Assembly (NCBI GenBank): GCA_030762895.1
Contig: JAUPTC010000211.1
Coordinates: 1 to 64,000 of the forward strand
Direction of reading: 5' to 3'
DNA: 64,000 nucleotides
Source: Sophora flavescens
Lineage: Eukaryota; Streptophyta; Magnoliopsida; Fabales; Fabaceae
The translations under genes and the position numbers were made by a program. Positions 44,086 to 55,578 of the stretch are shown piece by piece. Numbering within the stretch: position 1 is the first letter of the stretch; the number at the start of each line of letters is the position of its first letter. The notes below the pieces were generated by a model that saw nothing but the letters and a program-made list of their open reading frames with translations, made no database searches and was not told where the DNA came from.

Positions 44086-44367
44086 TCAAGCAACAGTGTA
44101 GGTTGGAGCATCCAAAGATAGCTCCTCAACATTGGCATCCATAGGAACAACCGCATCCACACCATGGAATGGCTTCAACCTCTGCCCATTAACCTTGAAA
44201 GGCTTGTGTGTACCTGCACGTGTAATCTCTCTTGCACCATAAGGAAACACATTAGTAATGACAAAGGGGCCATCCCATTTGGACCTAAGTTTCCCAGACC
44301 ATCGGTTTCGGGGGGAGTTAAACAATAATACTAGCTGGCCCACAAAAAATTCTTTCCTAACAATCAT
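44086..44367 (-). pseudogene. TE-3 integrase C-terminal region
   Basis: A 93-codon minus frame contains GQLVLLFNSP, GKLRSKWDGPFVI and PYGAREI, ending with NGQRLKPF. This is the post-catalytic segment of gypsy integrases of the Athila/Tat group (the G-K-L-R-S-R-W-x-G-P-F box). A gap of about 200 bases with a frame change separates it from the catalytic core upstream. The stop at its end marks the end of pol. Confidence 0.75.
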
Positions 44368-44559
44368 TCTATCATGAAATTGTTTTGTCTTTTCTTTATA
44401 AATCTTGGAGCTTTCATAGGCTTCAAGCCTAAGCTCCTCAAGTTCTTTGCACTGCGACTTTCTTTCAACACCAGTTTATTCATATCCATATTACAACACT
44501 TTCTTGCCAGTATGCTCTATGCTCGACCTCCACCGGGAGGTGACATGCCTTACCAAAAA

Positions 44560-45310
44560 CTAGCCGAAATGGGGACATCCCTATAGGGGTCTTGAAAGCA
44601 GTCCTTTGTGCCCACGGTCGTCTTCCAGACGGCGGCTCCATTCCTTTCTATTAGGCTGCACCATCTTCTCCAGAATTTGCTTGATCTCTCTGTTGGATAT
44701 TTCAGCTTGACCATTGGTTTGGGGGTGGTAAGCGGTAGACACTCTATGTACAACCCCATATTTTACGAGTAGGGCCTCCATGGTTCTGTTGTAAAAATGC
44801 GTGCCACAGTCACTGATGATGGCCTTGGGTATACCAAACCTGCAAAAAATGTTGGACCTAACAAATTTTGAAACAATGCGAGCATCGTTAGTCCTAGTGG
44901 GGATTGCTTCCACCCACTTTGAAACATAATCTACAGCCAACAAAATATATACAAAACCAAAAGAAGGAGGAAGGGACCCATGAAGTCCATCCCCACACAT
45001 CAAAAACTTCACAAAAGAGCATGGGCTGTTGGGGCATCTCACTCCTACGAGTGATTGCGGTCCTGTTATTTGACATTCTTTACAACTCTTATATACCTCA
45101 TATGAATCCCTAAAAAGTGTGGGCCAGTGGAACCCGGAGTCCAGGACTTTTCTTGCTTGTCCTTTGAGGTCCAAAGTGTCCTCCAATTGGAGAGGCATGT
45201 GAGAAATGCGGGATGGACTCCGTCTCGTGATCGGGTACACACCTCCGAATGACTTGGTCACTACAAAACTTCCACGAGATAGGGGTCATCCCACACATAA
45301 TACTTTGCAT
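44560..45310 (-). pseudogene. TE-3 integrase (zinc-binding and catalytic core)
   Basis: Read on the minus strand, 45310-45110 gives RRCVPDHE and GGHFGPQRT of the HHCC region. The frame then shifts and continues with HWPTLF, CKECQ and, in the core, YVSKWVEAIPT, IISDCGTHF and HPQTNGQAEISNREIK. The second Asp and the Glu of the D-D-E triad are visible. The usual SDGGTHF is SDCGTHF. The first Asp lies at the frame break where the family reads W-G-x-D-F-M-G-P-F. The core is about 150 residues, normal for gypsy. Confidence 0.85.
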
Positions 45311-45512
45311 CGCTCTTGACTTGTGGAACTTTTGTCTACTTGTACTGCGGGAACAACACCAGCAACTAGAAAATTTACAATGTCGGCAAACCAGGGGGTT
45401 ACCCCATACATATGTAACAATCTCTCATCGGGAAATCATCTTGGATGGGAAATGTATCCTCATCCCTTGCTATCCTACTCAAATGATCTGCTGCAGATTT
45501 TCGGCTCCACTT

Positions 45513-46148
45513 TTATCCTTTATCTCCACATTGAATTCCTGAAGCAAAAGCATCCCACGATCGGTCTTGGCTTAGCATCCGGCTTCTTGTGAGATATTTC
45601 AAAGCTGCATGGTCGGTAAAAGCAGTTACCCTAGAACCTAGCAAATAAGACCTAAACTTGTCAAGTGCAAATACAATAGCTAGCAGACTCTTTCTCGGTG
45701 GTTGTGTAATTTTCATGTGCGGCATCTAGGGTCCTAGAAGCATAGTGAATTACATGGGCAACCTTGCCCACCCTTTGTGCGAACTGCCCCCACACAAAAT
45801 TTGAGGCATCACACATCGGTTCAAAAGGTAGAGTGTCGGGTCTGGGGGCTGGATGACAGGGGTAGAAGTCAGCGCCTTCTTGAGATGGTCAAATGACTCT
45901 TTGCACTTTTCATCAAGCTGGAGCAGGGCATCATTTTTAGCGGATTTGACAATGGCGGTGCTATCTTCTTTGAAGTCCTTTATAAAGCGCTGTAGAAACC
46001 TGCATGTCCAAGAAAGGAACGTATCTCGCGTCACGCAAGATGGGTAAGGCAATGAAGCAATTACATTTATTTTTGCGGGATCCCTGAAATACCCTCTTTG
46101 GAAATTACATGACCCAATACTATCCCCTGTTCTACCATGAAATGACAT
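45513..46148 (-). pseudogene. TE-3 RT connection and RNase H
   Basis: The 46148-45750 frame has SWTCRFLQRFIKDF and FDHLKKALTSTPVI, the connection after the RT palm and thumb. 45725-45513 continues with RKSLLAIVFALDKFRSYLLG and FTDHAALKYL, the T-E-K-E-L-L-A-V-V-F-A and DHxALKYL boxes of gypsy RNase H. The catalytic Asp of FTDHAAL is present. A frame change near 45740 separates the two parts. Confidence 0.8.
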
Positions 46149-46800
46149 TTCTCATAATTGAGAATCAAATCGGTATCAATGCATCTACGAAGAACTAGAT
46201 CTAGACTATGCAAACAAGCATCAAAAGAGGAGCCATACACGGTAAAATCATCCATAAACACCTCTATGCAGTTTTCAATAAAATCGGAGAAAATACTAAG
46301 CATGCATCTTTGAAAGGTGCCGGGAGCATTACGAGAGGCCAAATGGCATCCTCCTATAAGCAAGCGTCGCAGAAGGGGCACGTGAAGGTGGTCTTTTCAC
46401 GATCCTCGGGGGCAATATGAATCTGGAAATACCCGGAAAAGCCATCTAGAAAACAATAATGGGAGTGACCAGCCGGCCGATCTAGCATCCGATCTATGAG
46501 CGGCAAAGGAAAATGATCCTTTCGGGTGGCCTGGTTTAGCTTCCTATAGTCTATACAAACTCTCCGGCTAATACGGACTCTAGTAGGCACAAGTTCATTA
46601 TTTTCATTCCTAACTCTTTGTTAAACCAGATTTCTTTGGTACAACTTGACCAGGACTTACCCAAGAACTATCGGAAATGGGATAGATAATACACTGCTGT
46701 AGAAGCTTGGTCACCTCTTTCTTTACCACATCCAAAATCGGTGGGTTAAGTCGCCTTTGGGCTGTCCGATGGCTTAGCCCCATCCTCCGATAAAATTCTG
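46067..46800 (-). pseudogene. TE-3 reverse transcriptase
   Basis: Three minus-strand frames join end to end. The first gives RRLNPPILDVVKKEV and SPGQVVPKKSG. The second gives CIDYRKLNQATRKDHFPLP and FLDGFSGYFQIHI. The third gives APGTFQRCMLSIFSD and VFMDDFTVYG, with the catalytic D-D at about 46248-46253. The active-site box is FMDD, as in Athila-type elements, where many other gypsy elements have YIDD or YVDD. All palm motifs are present, so only frameshifts (real or read errors) break it. Confidence 0.88.
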
Positions 46801-47480
46801 TGCATGCATCCGGAGGGGCTAATTCTGGAATATCGGCCAATGTCCACCCAATGGCCTTCTTGTTCTTCCTCGAACTTCTAAAAGCTTGTCTTCTGATCGG
46901 AGTTGAGGTGGAGGAAATGATGGTGGCAATGTTGCATCCCTCCCCAAGTAGGCATACTTTAAGTTCTCGGGAAGTGGTTTGAGTTCCAAAGGAGGCGGTG
47001 CTCAGCAGATGGAGCATTGGGAGCAGCCATAGGGTCAAGGACTTTTCTTTGAGTAAACGGCTTCACTCTCATTATCACTTTCACTATCATCCTCACCCTG
47101 CAATGTTAAATCCAAAAACTCAGAACAAACAGAACATGGGTTAGTGTTAGTGCGGTTAGTACAAGTATATACATCATCAAAACCAGAAATAACGGGAAAA
47201 TCAGAAATAAGGTCATCATGAGTGTCCTCAGTGAGCTCAGACGGCAACTCTAAGTGGATTACTGAGTGCTCCTCTCTTTGGGTGCTTCATAGCATCAAAA
47301 ATCTTGAATTTGGCCACAATACCACCAAACTCCATCGACATAGTCCCATCATAAACATCAATCTTGGTCTTGGATGTCATCATGAATGGTCTCCCCAAGA
47401 TTATGGGTGATCTCTTTGGGTGAGTCTCTCCTGCCATGTCTAGGATATAGAAGTCTGCAGGGGAATATCAAATCATCAAC
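46800..47480 (-). pseudogene. TE-3 protease-RT linker
   Basis: It carries GRPFMMTSKTKIDVYDGTMS (47410-47350), the end of the aspartic protease, then a Cys-bearing acidic stretch (CTNRTNTNPCSVCSEF). That stretch resembles the C-terminal Cys cluster of the TE-2 gag-like protein. AIGWTLADIPELAP, the conserved pre-RT box, is at about 46860. Confidence 0.7.
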
Positions 47481-48015
47481 TTGCACTAGGACATCCTCTA
47501 CCATCCCCATGGGTCGGGCGGTGGTCTGTTAGCCACTGAATGGTAAGACACTGTATCTTGCAATGGCCCCAGATCAAGGTTATTAAAGATGGAGGTAGGC
47601 ATGACATTGATTGATGCTCCCAAGTCCAACATACAGTTCTCAAACTTCTTGTCCCCAATAGTGCATGGGATAGTGAAGGTGCATGGATCCTTGCACTTTT
47701 GTGGCGGTGCTTGATTAGGGCCTATAGAAGCAACTCTCTCTATCTTTGTTTGGATAAGCGCTGAGACATTCATTCCCAAGTCAACCCTCTCATTAGTCTT
47801 CATCTTCCTCTTGTTAGTGCATAGGTCCTTGGAAATTTAGCATATCCGGGCACTTGCTTGATCACATCCAACGGTGGAATATTAATGACTACTTTTACGA
47901 AAACATCAAGAATCTCCTTCTCTTTATTCTCACCACCCATCTTCAAATTTTTCTGAATTCTGTGTGGGAATGGAATGGGTGGTCTATACACTCTCTCGGT
48001 TTCAACTTCAACCAC
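47480..48015 (-). pseudogene. TE-3 aspartic protease
   Basis: The frame 47803-47498 reads CTIGDKKFENCMLDLGASIN and NVMPTSIF. L-D-L-G-A-S with Asp at about 47624-47626 is the active site of gypsy-type retropepsins of this group. The upstream frame (48015-47800) reads PPIPFPHRI and ILDVFVKVVINIPPLD, the conserved stretch between gag and protease. The segment is otherwise of normal length. Confidence 0.82.
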
Positions 48016-48237
48016 GAGGCTCGGGGTAGCCTCATCGGTAGGCTCGGGAGTAGCCTTAACGGTTTCTTCATCCTTTCCGGAGTGGCCTCAACAACCTTTC
48101 CGGATCTCGGAGAGATGACACTCACATTAGGGTTGGAGGCATTAGGATTTATCCCTTGGTTTGTGCAGGCAGCTGGTTTGTCCCTTGACCTTGTTGTATA
48201 CTATTCATGGATGTAGCCAACTGTCCAATCCGAGTCC

Positions 48238-49571
48238 TCAAATCTTGAATACTAGCATATGTCCTCTGCTGAGCTGTACACTAGATGCAGCCATTTGCTT
48301 TACCAAGTCTTCTAATGATGGTCGAGAAGGTGCGAAGTGGTCCTTTGGAGGATGATTACGAGGTGCCATCGGTTGTTGTTGGGAAGAATTCCCATACCGC
48401 AGATTAGGGTGATTTCTCCGGCTAGGATGGTACCTATTAGTAGAGAAGTGCGGAATCTTTGTACCGATTCTGATTGCCTCCTTGATTATAGGGGTTCTTT
48501 GCATAAGCACGAGGTACTTCAGCGACAAATTCTTCTCTCTGGATCGGGCATGGATCAAATGGATGCTCAGGTGCATTGCACATGCTACATAACTTTGCCG
48601 GCTGAACCTTGTCTATTGCCAATTGTCTTACAAAGGAGGTCAGCTCATCCAATCTATTCTCAAGGGCGGCTTGGTTAGAAGATGAACTATGAATCTCATG
48701 CACACCTCTTGGCTCAACTGAATTTCTTCTTGTAGAAAGCTGCTTTGGGAATTCAACGACATGTTCTCGATAAGTTGCTTAGCGATGAGTGGGGTCTTAT
48801 CAACTAATGCTCCCCCACTAGCTGACATCCAATGATTCCTATCCATAGGCAATAATCCTTCATAAAAGTATTGGATCGGGGAGTTGTTCGGAAATTTGAT
48901 CTTTGGGGGCAACTAGAGACCAAATGTTTGAACCTTTCCCGAGTATTGACTAGTGACTCGTTCCCTTGCCTTATGCCACATATCTCTTTCCTTATTGAAG
49001 CGGCTCTTGAAGCGGGAAAATACCTTTCTAGAAACACCCTCTTCAAATCATTCCAAGTGGTGATGGAGTTAGGCTCAAGGTACAATAGCCAATCCTTTGC
49101 GGCTCCTTGGAGTGAAAATGGAAAAGCCTTGACTGATCTTGTCCTCAGTGACTCCCTCTGCTCTCGAGGTTGTTGTTTATAAAACTTGGATTTCTGTCAT
49201 GTGCATGTGTGGATCATCACCTGCAATACCATTAAACTTGGGCAACGGTGAATAAAACCAGATTTTAGTTCAAAAGGGGTGTCGGCACCGAGGATAAGAA
49301 ATACATAATCCATTATAGTTGACATCGGGGCAGCAAGCTGCCTTAATGTCCTCTGGTCTCCCATGTTTTCAAAAGCAGTTTTAAAATTGGAATTACTACT
49401 AGTGCTAGCCCAGAAATTCCCTACGGAGTGTGTGCAAAGTTCTTTCAATTTCCGGGTCAAAATCACACGGTTCGGGGCAATGAGACCTAGTAGCCAGACC
49501 AATTCAAAACAGAACAGAAAATAAAAGAAAGAAAAGAAAATAAAATAAAAACTAATTGAGAAAAATAACAA
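48238..49571 (-). pseudogene. TE-3 gag
   Basis: The start is close to MGDQRTLRQLAAP (about 49370), the N-terminal box of Athila/Tat gag. The central part (49085-48804) has WNDLKRVFLERYFPAS, RQGNESLVNTRERFKHLV and CPQ, the retrotransposon-gag core. The C-terminal part has FPNNSPIQYFYEGL, NRLDELTSFVRQL and CSMCNAPEHPFDPCP, a CxxC-H-C zinc-finger-like cluster. Frame changes occur near 48910 and 49190. Order and content are complete. Confidence 0.82.
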
Positions 49572-49578
49572 CTCAGAA

Positions 49579-49596
49579 TCCCCGGCAACGGCGCCA
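49579..49596 (-). other. Primer-binding site for tRNA-Asp, TE-3
   Basis: On the minus strand it reads TGGCGCCGTTGCCGGGGA, as in TE-2. It is six bases from the LTR. Confidence 0.88.
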
Positions 49597-49602
49597 ATTT
49601 TT

Positions 49603-50937
49603 TGGTCGCGCTGTCACGCACGCGCCAAAAAGGACGAGCGGGTTTAAAGCGTAGTCTAGTGCGACAACTCGGAGGTCGTCTCTCAAGGACTCTGATTATA
49701 TTATCTTTCACAAAAAATCAGTTTCGGGGGGGGGGGGGGGGGGGGTTTGGATTGGAATGCAATTAAGAAAAAAACAAAACCGAGCAAACAAAAACAATGC
49801 ATTTGAAAAGGGATTATCAATTATAAAAAAACGATTAATCTACTGTCAAGAATTCCCAACTATCCTTGGTTAATGTAAACCCAAGCCCTAAGCGATTCTA
49901 ATCCCCTTTCGATTATGGTAACAACTAACAACGTAATTGCTACTATGGATGCAAATTCCTATTCCCGAAATAACAAACGGGATTAAGCGCTCATGATCAA
50001 ACGATCATGAATGAACACACACGAATTAACAAACGCGATTATGTATAGGAAATTTACATCACTGAAACAAATCAATACAATATTACACACTCACGAAATA
50101 ACAAGCGAAATATGAAATATGGTATTGAAAAGGTAAAAGCAATTAAAATAGGGATTTACATAACCTCAAGTATATAGGATCCTCAACCAGTAGACTAATT
50201 CTAGGACTTAGTGCTCCATGGCAACAACGAAATCACAGAGAAAAATGTATATCAGAAAGTTGGAGAAGCAAAAAAAAATCTTTACAAAATGTTCAGAACA
50301 GCCTTTTATACAAATTCAGAATTGAGATGGCTCGCGAGGCGAACAAACATTCGCGGGCGAATTTCATGAACTGTCATCGGCAACCCTTGGCATTCTCGCG
50401 GGCGAAGTGTTTCTCGCGAGGCGAGGATATGAAAAGTTTCCTCCTTACGCCGTGATGGCCATCGAGGCCTAACAGTGATGCTCTCGACTTTCAGATTCGC
50501 GAGGCGAAGGGATGCTCGCGGGCGAGACTCTTGACTTCAAAGCGCCACGGCCATGACCTTCAACACGGGCAAGCCGTGATCGTCTCTCGACTTTTTCAGG
50601 TTTGGAAGACTCGCGGGCGAGACCTTCTTGCGAGGCGACCCGAGAGACTTAGCAATTTCTTGGAGCAGTCGGGGCTTCGGGGTCGCGTCGCGGCGTGGCT
50701 TTCGGGGCGAATCCTCCTCATTCTTTATTTTCTCAACTTCTACTTAACCTGAAAACAAGGAAATAAGCATAAGTGTATTATTTTGACTTAAAACTAGCTA
50801 AATTAACTTAAAACTACTCTAGAGACTCGAAACCTTGCTTGAGGACAATCTAATCTAATTTGGGCGAAAATACGATATAATTTGCACAAAACCCTGGTCA
50901 TACTAGCTATAAAACTAGATGAGCCAGAGGCTTATCA
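49603..50937 (-). repeat. 5' LTR of TE-3
   Basis: Near-identical to 41282-42614. Longer G run (about 18-19) near 49726. AAGAT follows at 50938. Confidence 0.9.
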
Positions 50938-50942
50938 AAGAT

Positions 50943-51490
50943 GGAGGTTCATTTTGGGTGGCTTGTGAAAAATTCGAGCACCGATGGGTAAATGTTGTGA
51001 TACAAGCTTGAGAACATTCCCCTGAATGAAATGCAACGCAATTTGCAGGTATAGCTGGAAATAATATAGCAAGAGTACCTGCAAAAATTCAGGTCAAATA
51101 TCAATTTGTAGCCTAGGTTCCTTGTCGTCGAACTGTCGCATATGCCTGATTTCGGTTGAAAAAACATAAAAAATTACAACCTTCATGAAATACCACGAAA
51201 CTTTGTGGGCACCTTGGAAATATTATAAGTAGTCTGCCTACAAAAACTCAGCTCAAAATTTGATGGCTAGTCCCATTTTCCATTTTTTGGGAATTGTTTC
51301 GGTTTTCCACTTTGAAAATTTATAAAAAAAAATGGTATGGTGAAAAATTCTGTAAATTTTTCATCCCCTAGATCCCATTTTTATAAGCATTCTGCAAAAT
51401 ATCGGGTCAAAATTTGACCTCTAGCTTGGAAAAAAAAGAGTATGTCTCCCAGAAAAAGGATGTCTTGTCTTTGGAAAATGGGTCTTTGCA
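50943..51490 (+). repeat. Unique IGS remnant and A'-type repeats, fourth IGS
   Basis: The unique block resumes with GGAGGTTCATTTTGGGTGG, but two stretches are missing, one after GGCTTGTGA and one at CATTCCCCTGAATG. A' repeats follow to GGGTCTTTGCATATTATG. Confidence 0.75.
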
Positions 51491-51513
51491 TATTATGCTA
51501 TTATAGGGGAAGG
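51491..51513 (+). promoter_or_regulatory. Pol I start-site-like sequence, gene-promoter copy, unit 4
   Basis: TATTATGCTATTATAGGGGA then AGG at 51491-51513. It stands before the best-preserved coding unit in the window, but the early ETS behind it is deleted. Confidence 0.6.
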
Positions 51514-52964
51514 TGCCGCTGACCACGACTCGCGATGTTGTTGGTTTTTAGAAATGTTGGCTTTCGATATTTATCAATTTTTGTGGGGTACTCGATGGTG
51601 TGGCGAAATTGGTTGTGGGTGCATGGTTTCTCGACCTTGGTTGTGGATGGAGGTGATGTTGGGTGATGCCTTTCGGGGAGGGCCGAAGCACCAGCGGACG
51701 GGTGATCGTCGGAAGGGGCTTTGTAAGGGGTGCTCAAACACCAGGTCGGCTGAAGGCCCATCGAAAAGGATCCTCGCGTTATTGTTGGTTTTTTAAAAAT
51801 GTTGGCTTTCGATATTTATCAATTTCGTGGTGGGGTACTCGATGGTGTGGCGAGGCTGTGGGTGCCCGGCTCCACGACCTTGGTTATGGATGGAGCGTGG
51901 TGTTAGGCGATGCCTTCGGGGCGGAGCCGAAGCACCAAGAGGCGGGTGATCGTCCTGAAGTGGCCTTGTGAGGGGTGCCCACCACCAGATCAACTGAGGT
52001 GCATCGGAAAGGATCCTCGCGATGTTTTTTGTTTCTAAAAATGTTGGCTTTCGATATTTATCAATTTCGTGGGGTTATCGATGGTGTGGCGTGGATGTGG
52101 GTGCCCGGCTACACGTCCTTGGGTGTGGATGGGGCGTGGTGTTAGGTGATGCATTTGGGGTGGGCGAGAAGCACCAAGAGACGGGTGTTACGTCTGAAGT
52201 GGCCTTGGAAGGGTGTCCAACACCGGTTGATTGGTGAAGGCGCATTAGAAAGCATCCACGCGATGTTTTTGGTTTTTAAAAATGTTGGCTTTCGATATTT
52301 ATCAATTTCGTGGGGGTACTCGATGGTGGGGTGAGGCTGTTGGTGCGCGGCTCCCCGACCTTGGCTGTGGATGGACGTGGTGTTGGGTGATGCCTTAGTG
52401 GCGGAGCCGAAGCACCAAGAGACGGGTGTTCGTCAGTGACCTTGGAAGGGGTGTCCAACACTAGGCCGTTGGCAATGCGGGCGTGGTTCGTTCGGTTGTA
52501 TTGTGTCTTGAAAGCGTGATGGCGTGTGAGTGGTGGTCGGGATGTTTGTGCCTGGCTGCCTCCGTGCTTGTGGTCATCGAGCGGTCGAGATAGAAATCCA
52601 TGTCAGCTTCTCCTTGTGTTGCGGTGGCCTTGGCGTGTGTTGTGGTTCCTGTGTTGCCTACCCATTTGGCGGTATTCATGTGACTCGCAAGACTCGGTCC
52701 ATCTAGGCTTCCTTTGTGAGGTTTAGTGGATTTGAAAGTAGTACTAGTGTTTCGCTTGTGTTGTGTGTTGTACAGACTCACGTGGTCATTGGTATCTCTT
52801 GTTCTCATGGATGCGGTGCATGTGGCTAACGTGGGCTCTTGATTGTGCCCGTCAAGTCCTTCGGAATATTATCGTTTGCCATGAGCGATGCTTGCCGTAG
52901 TGCCTGGGTTGCTTTTTAGCTTGTGGTGACAACACTTGCACCGGGTATAGTTGTTGGTGGATGC
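51514..52964 (+). other. 45S rDNA 5' ETS, unit 4 (early part deleted)
   Basis: After GACCACGACT the sequence jumps into an ETS repeat (CGCGATGTTGTTGG). Repeat starts lie near 51553, 51797, 52037 and 52277. The ETS end block runs from about 52460 to 52964. About 470 bases of early ETS, seen at 36623-37070 and 60739-61120, are missing. Confidence 0.78.
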
Positions 52965-54374
52965 TACCTGGTTGATCTCATATGCTTGTTTGGCGGTATC
53001 TACTACTCGGATAACCGTAGTAATTCTAGAGCTAATACGTGCAAAAAAACCCCGACTTCCGGAAGGGATGTATTTATTAGATAAAGGTCGCGCAGGCTCT
53101 GCCTGTTGCTTTGATGATTCATGATAACTTCGTCCGATCGCACGGCCCTTGTGCCGGCGACGCATCATTCAAATTTATGCCTATCAACTTTCGATGGTAG
53201 GATAGTGGCCTACCATGGTGGTGACGGGTGACGGAGAATTAGGGTTCAATTCGGAGATGGAGCACGAGAACGGCTACCACATCCAAGGAAGGCAGCAGCG
53301 ACGCGAATTACCCAATCGACACGGGGAGGTAGTGACAATAAACAAAAATACCGGGTTCATTGAGTGCGTTAATTGGAATGAATACAATCCAAATCCCTTG
53401 CGAGGATCCATTGGAGGGCAAGTCCGGTGCCGGCAGCCACGGTAATTCTAGCTTCAATAGCATATATTTAAGTTGTTGCAGTTAAAAAGTTCATAGTTGG
53501 ACCTTGGGTTGGGTCGATCGGTCCGCCTCACGGTGTGCACCGATTGGCTCGCCCTTCGCTGCGGCGATGCGCTCCTGGCTTTAAGCTGGCCGGGTCGTGC
53601 CTCCGGTGCTTGTTATATTGAAGAAATTAGAGTGCTCAAAGCAAGCCTACGCTCTGGATACATTAGCATGGGATAGCACCACGGGATTACGATCCTATTG
53701 TGTTGGCCTTCGGGATCGGAGTAATGATCAGCGAGGGGCGGTCGGGGGGCATTCGTATTTCATAGTGGAGGTGAAATTCTTGGATTTATGAAAGGCGAAC
53801 AAGCTGCGAAGCATTCGCCAAGGATGTTTTCATTAATCAAGAGCGATAGTTGGGAGCTCGAAGGGCGATCGAGATACCGTCCTAGTCTCAATCATAAACA
53901 ATGCCGACCAGGGATCGGCGGATGTTGCTTTTAGGACTCGCTGGCACCTTGTGAGAAATCAAAGTCTTTGGGTTCGGGGAGTATGGTCGCAAGGTTGAAA
54001 CTTAAAGGAATTGACGGAAGGGTACCACCAGAGTGGAGCCTCAGGCTTAATTTGACTCAACACGGGAAACTTACCGAGTCCGGACATAGTAAGGATTGAC
54101 AGGTGAGAGCTCTTTCTTGATTCTATGGGTGGTGGTGCATGGCCGTTCTTAGTTGGTGGAGCGATTTGTCGCGGTTAATTTAGTTAACGAACGAGACCTC
54201 GGCCTTCTAACTAGCTATGTGGAGGTAACCCTCCATGGCCAGCTTCTTAGAGGGACTATGGCCGCTCATGCCACGGAAGTTTGAGGCAATAGCAGTGCGT
54301 GATGCCCTTAGATGTTACGGGCTGCACCGTGCTACATCGATGTATTCAACGATCTGTATAGCCTTGTGCCGGGG

Positions 54375-54424
<50 letters not shown>

Positions 54425-54580
54425 TTGGTCTTAACGAGGAATTCCTAGTAGCAGAGTCATCGGCTCACGTTGACTACGTCCCCTGCCCTTTGTACACACC
54501 GCATGCCGCTCCTCCGATTGAATGGTCCGGTGAAGTGTTGGAGTGCGGCGATGTGGGCAGTTCGCTGTCGGCGACGTTGT

Positions 54581-54621
<41 letters not shown>

Positions 54622-54663
54622 AGTAACAAGGTTTCTGTAGGTGAACCTGCGGAAGGATCATTG
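52965..54663 (+). rRNA. 18S rRNA, near-complete but damaged
   Basis: It starts TACCTGGTTGATCTCATATG and ends GGAAGGATCATTG, about 1.70 kb against ~1.81 kb expected. About 100 nt are missing near the 5' end: CATATGCTTG runs straight into TTTGGCGGTATCTACTACTC. The central pseudoknot, 530 loop and decoding-site regions are recognisable (GGTAATTCTAGCTTCAATAG, GGTGAAATTCTTGGATTTAT, ATTGACGGAAGGGTACCACC, GTACACACCGCATGCCGC). Universal bases are altered, often at CAG/CTG sites, for example GATCGAGATACCG for GATCAGATACCG. It is non-functional if the sequence is exact. Confidence 0.92.
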
Positions 54664-54896
54664 TCGAATCCTCACAAAGCAGTGCGACCCGTGAATTTTT
54701 TTGACTCCTTGGGTGCTTCTTGAGGTGCATGGCACCTCGGTCCCCCTAGTATTGGGAGGTACCCTCCTCATGCGGGTCCATCCTGGCCCATTAACAAAAC
54801 CCTGGTACTGAATCCGCCAAGGAAATTGAGATTGTCTAGCACGTCCCCCGTCGGCAGCCGGAGATGGTGCTGTATGGTGGAGTTGCGACACGTGTA
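54664..54896 (+). other. ITS1
   Basis: The only full ITS1 in the window, about 233 nt. It holds the angiosperm-type AATCCGCCAAGGAAATTG box (GGCRY...AAGGAA) near 54815. Confidence 0.85.
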
Positions 54897-55055
54897 TCAA
54901 AGACTCCCGGCAGCGGATATCTTGACTCTTGCATCGATGAAGAACTTAGCGAAATGCGATACATGGTGTGAGTGCAGACTCCGTGAACCATGAGTCTTTG
55001 AACTCAAGTTGCGCCCGAAGCAATTAGGCCGAGGGCACGCCCTGCTAGGTGTCAC
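54897..55055 (+). rRNA. 5.8S rRNA, degenerate copy 2
   Basis: AGACTCCCGGCAGCGGATAT starts it and GAGGGCACGCC lies near the end. About 159 nt against ~164. The conserved motifs are altered: CGATGAAGAACTTAGC, GAGTGCAGACTCC and TTTGAACTCA. The changes differ from those of copy 1, so they arose independently or are read errors. Confidence 0.87.
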
Positions 55056-55274
55056 ATATCGTTGCCCCATTGCCTCGGCCCTATTGCTAGGCATAGTAAA
55101 AGGGCGAATGTTGGCTTCCCGTGGCCCGATGCCTCACGGTTGGCTAAAAGTGAGTCCGTGTTGGAGTGCACCGCGATGGATGGTGGTTGAGTACAAGCTC
55201 GAGGCCGGCCGTGTGTGTCACCCTCACCGGATTTGGGACTCTTTGACCCACGCGGCCGTTGGCTGCCCACGATG
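55056..55274 (+). other. ITS2, copy 2
   Basis: It runs from ATATCGTTGCCCCATTGCC to the GACCTCGAGGTCG start of 26S, with the landmarks TTGCTAGGCATAGTAAA and GGATGGTGGTTGAGTA. Confidence 0.83.
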
Positions 55275-55530
55275 GGACCTCGAGGTCGGGCGGGGCTGTC
55301 CGCTGAGTTTAAGCATATCGATAAGCAGAGGAAAATAAACTAACAAGGATTCCCTTAGTAACGGCGAACAAACCGGGAAGAGCCCACCATGAGAATCGGT
55401 TGCCCTCGGCGTCGAATTGTAGTCTATGAAGCGTCCTCGGTGGCGGGCCGGCCCAAGTCCCTGGAAGGGGCGCAGGAGAGGTGAAAGCCCCATCGTGCCC
55501 GGACCTTATTGTACCACGAGGCGCTGTCGG

Positions 55531-55578
<48 letters not shown>

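Larger units (their letters stand above)
41282..50937 (-). mobile_element. Athila-like Ty3/gypsy retrotransposon TE-3, full length
   Basis: LTRs of 1333 and 1335 bp (41282-42614 and 49603-50937) start TGATAAGCCTCTGG and end near GCGACCA on the minus strand. AAGAT is duplicated exactly at both ends. The tRNA-Asp primer site is at 49579-49596. Minus-strand order is gag, zinc-finger-like region, protease, RT, RNase H, integrase, then a 1.5 kb non-coding tail. Domain order with RT before integrase makes it Ty3/gypsy. The primer and the LRSKWDGPF / PYGAREI tail fit the Athila/Tat group. Frameshifts split the polyprotein into many pieces. No env-like frame is seen. The LTRs are nearly identical, so insertion is recent relative to TE-1. 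Confidence 0.9.
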
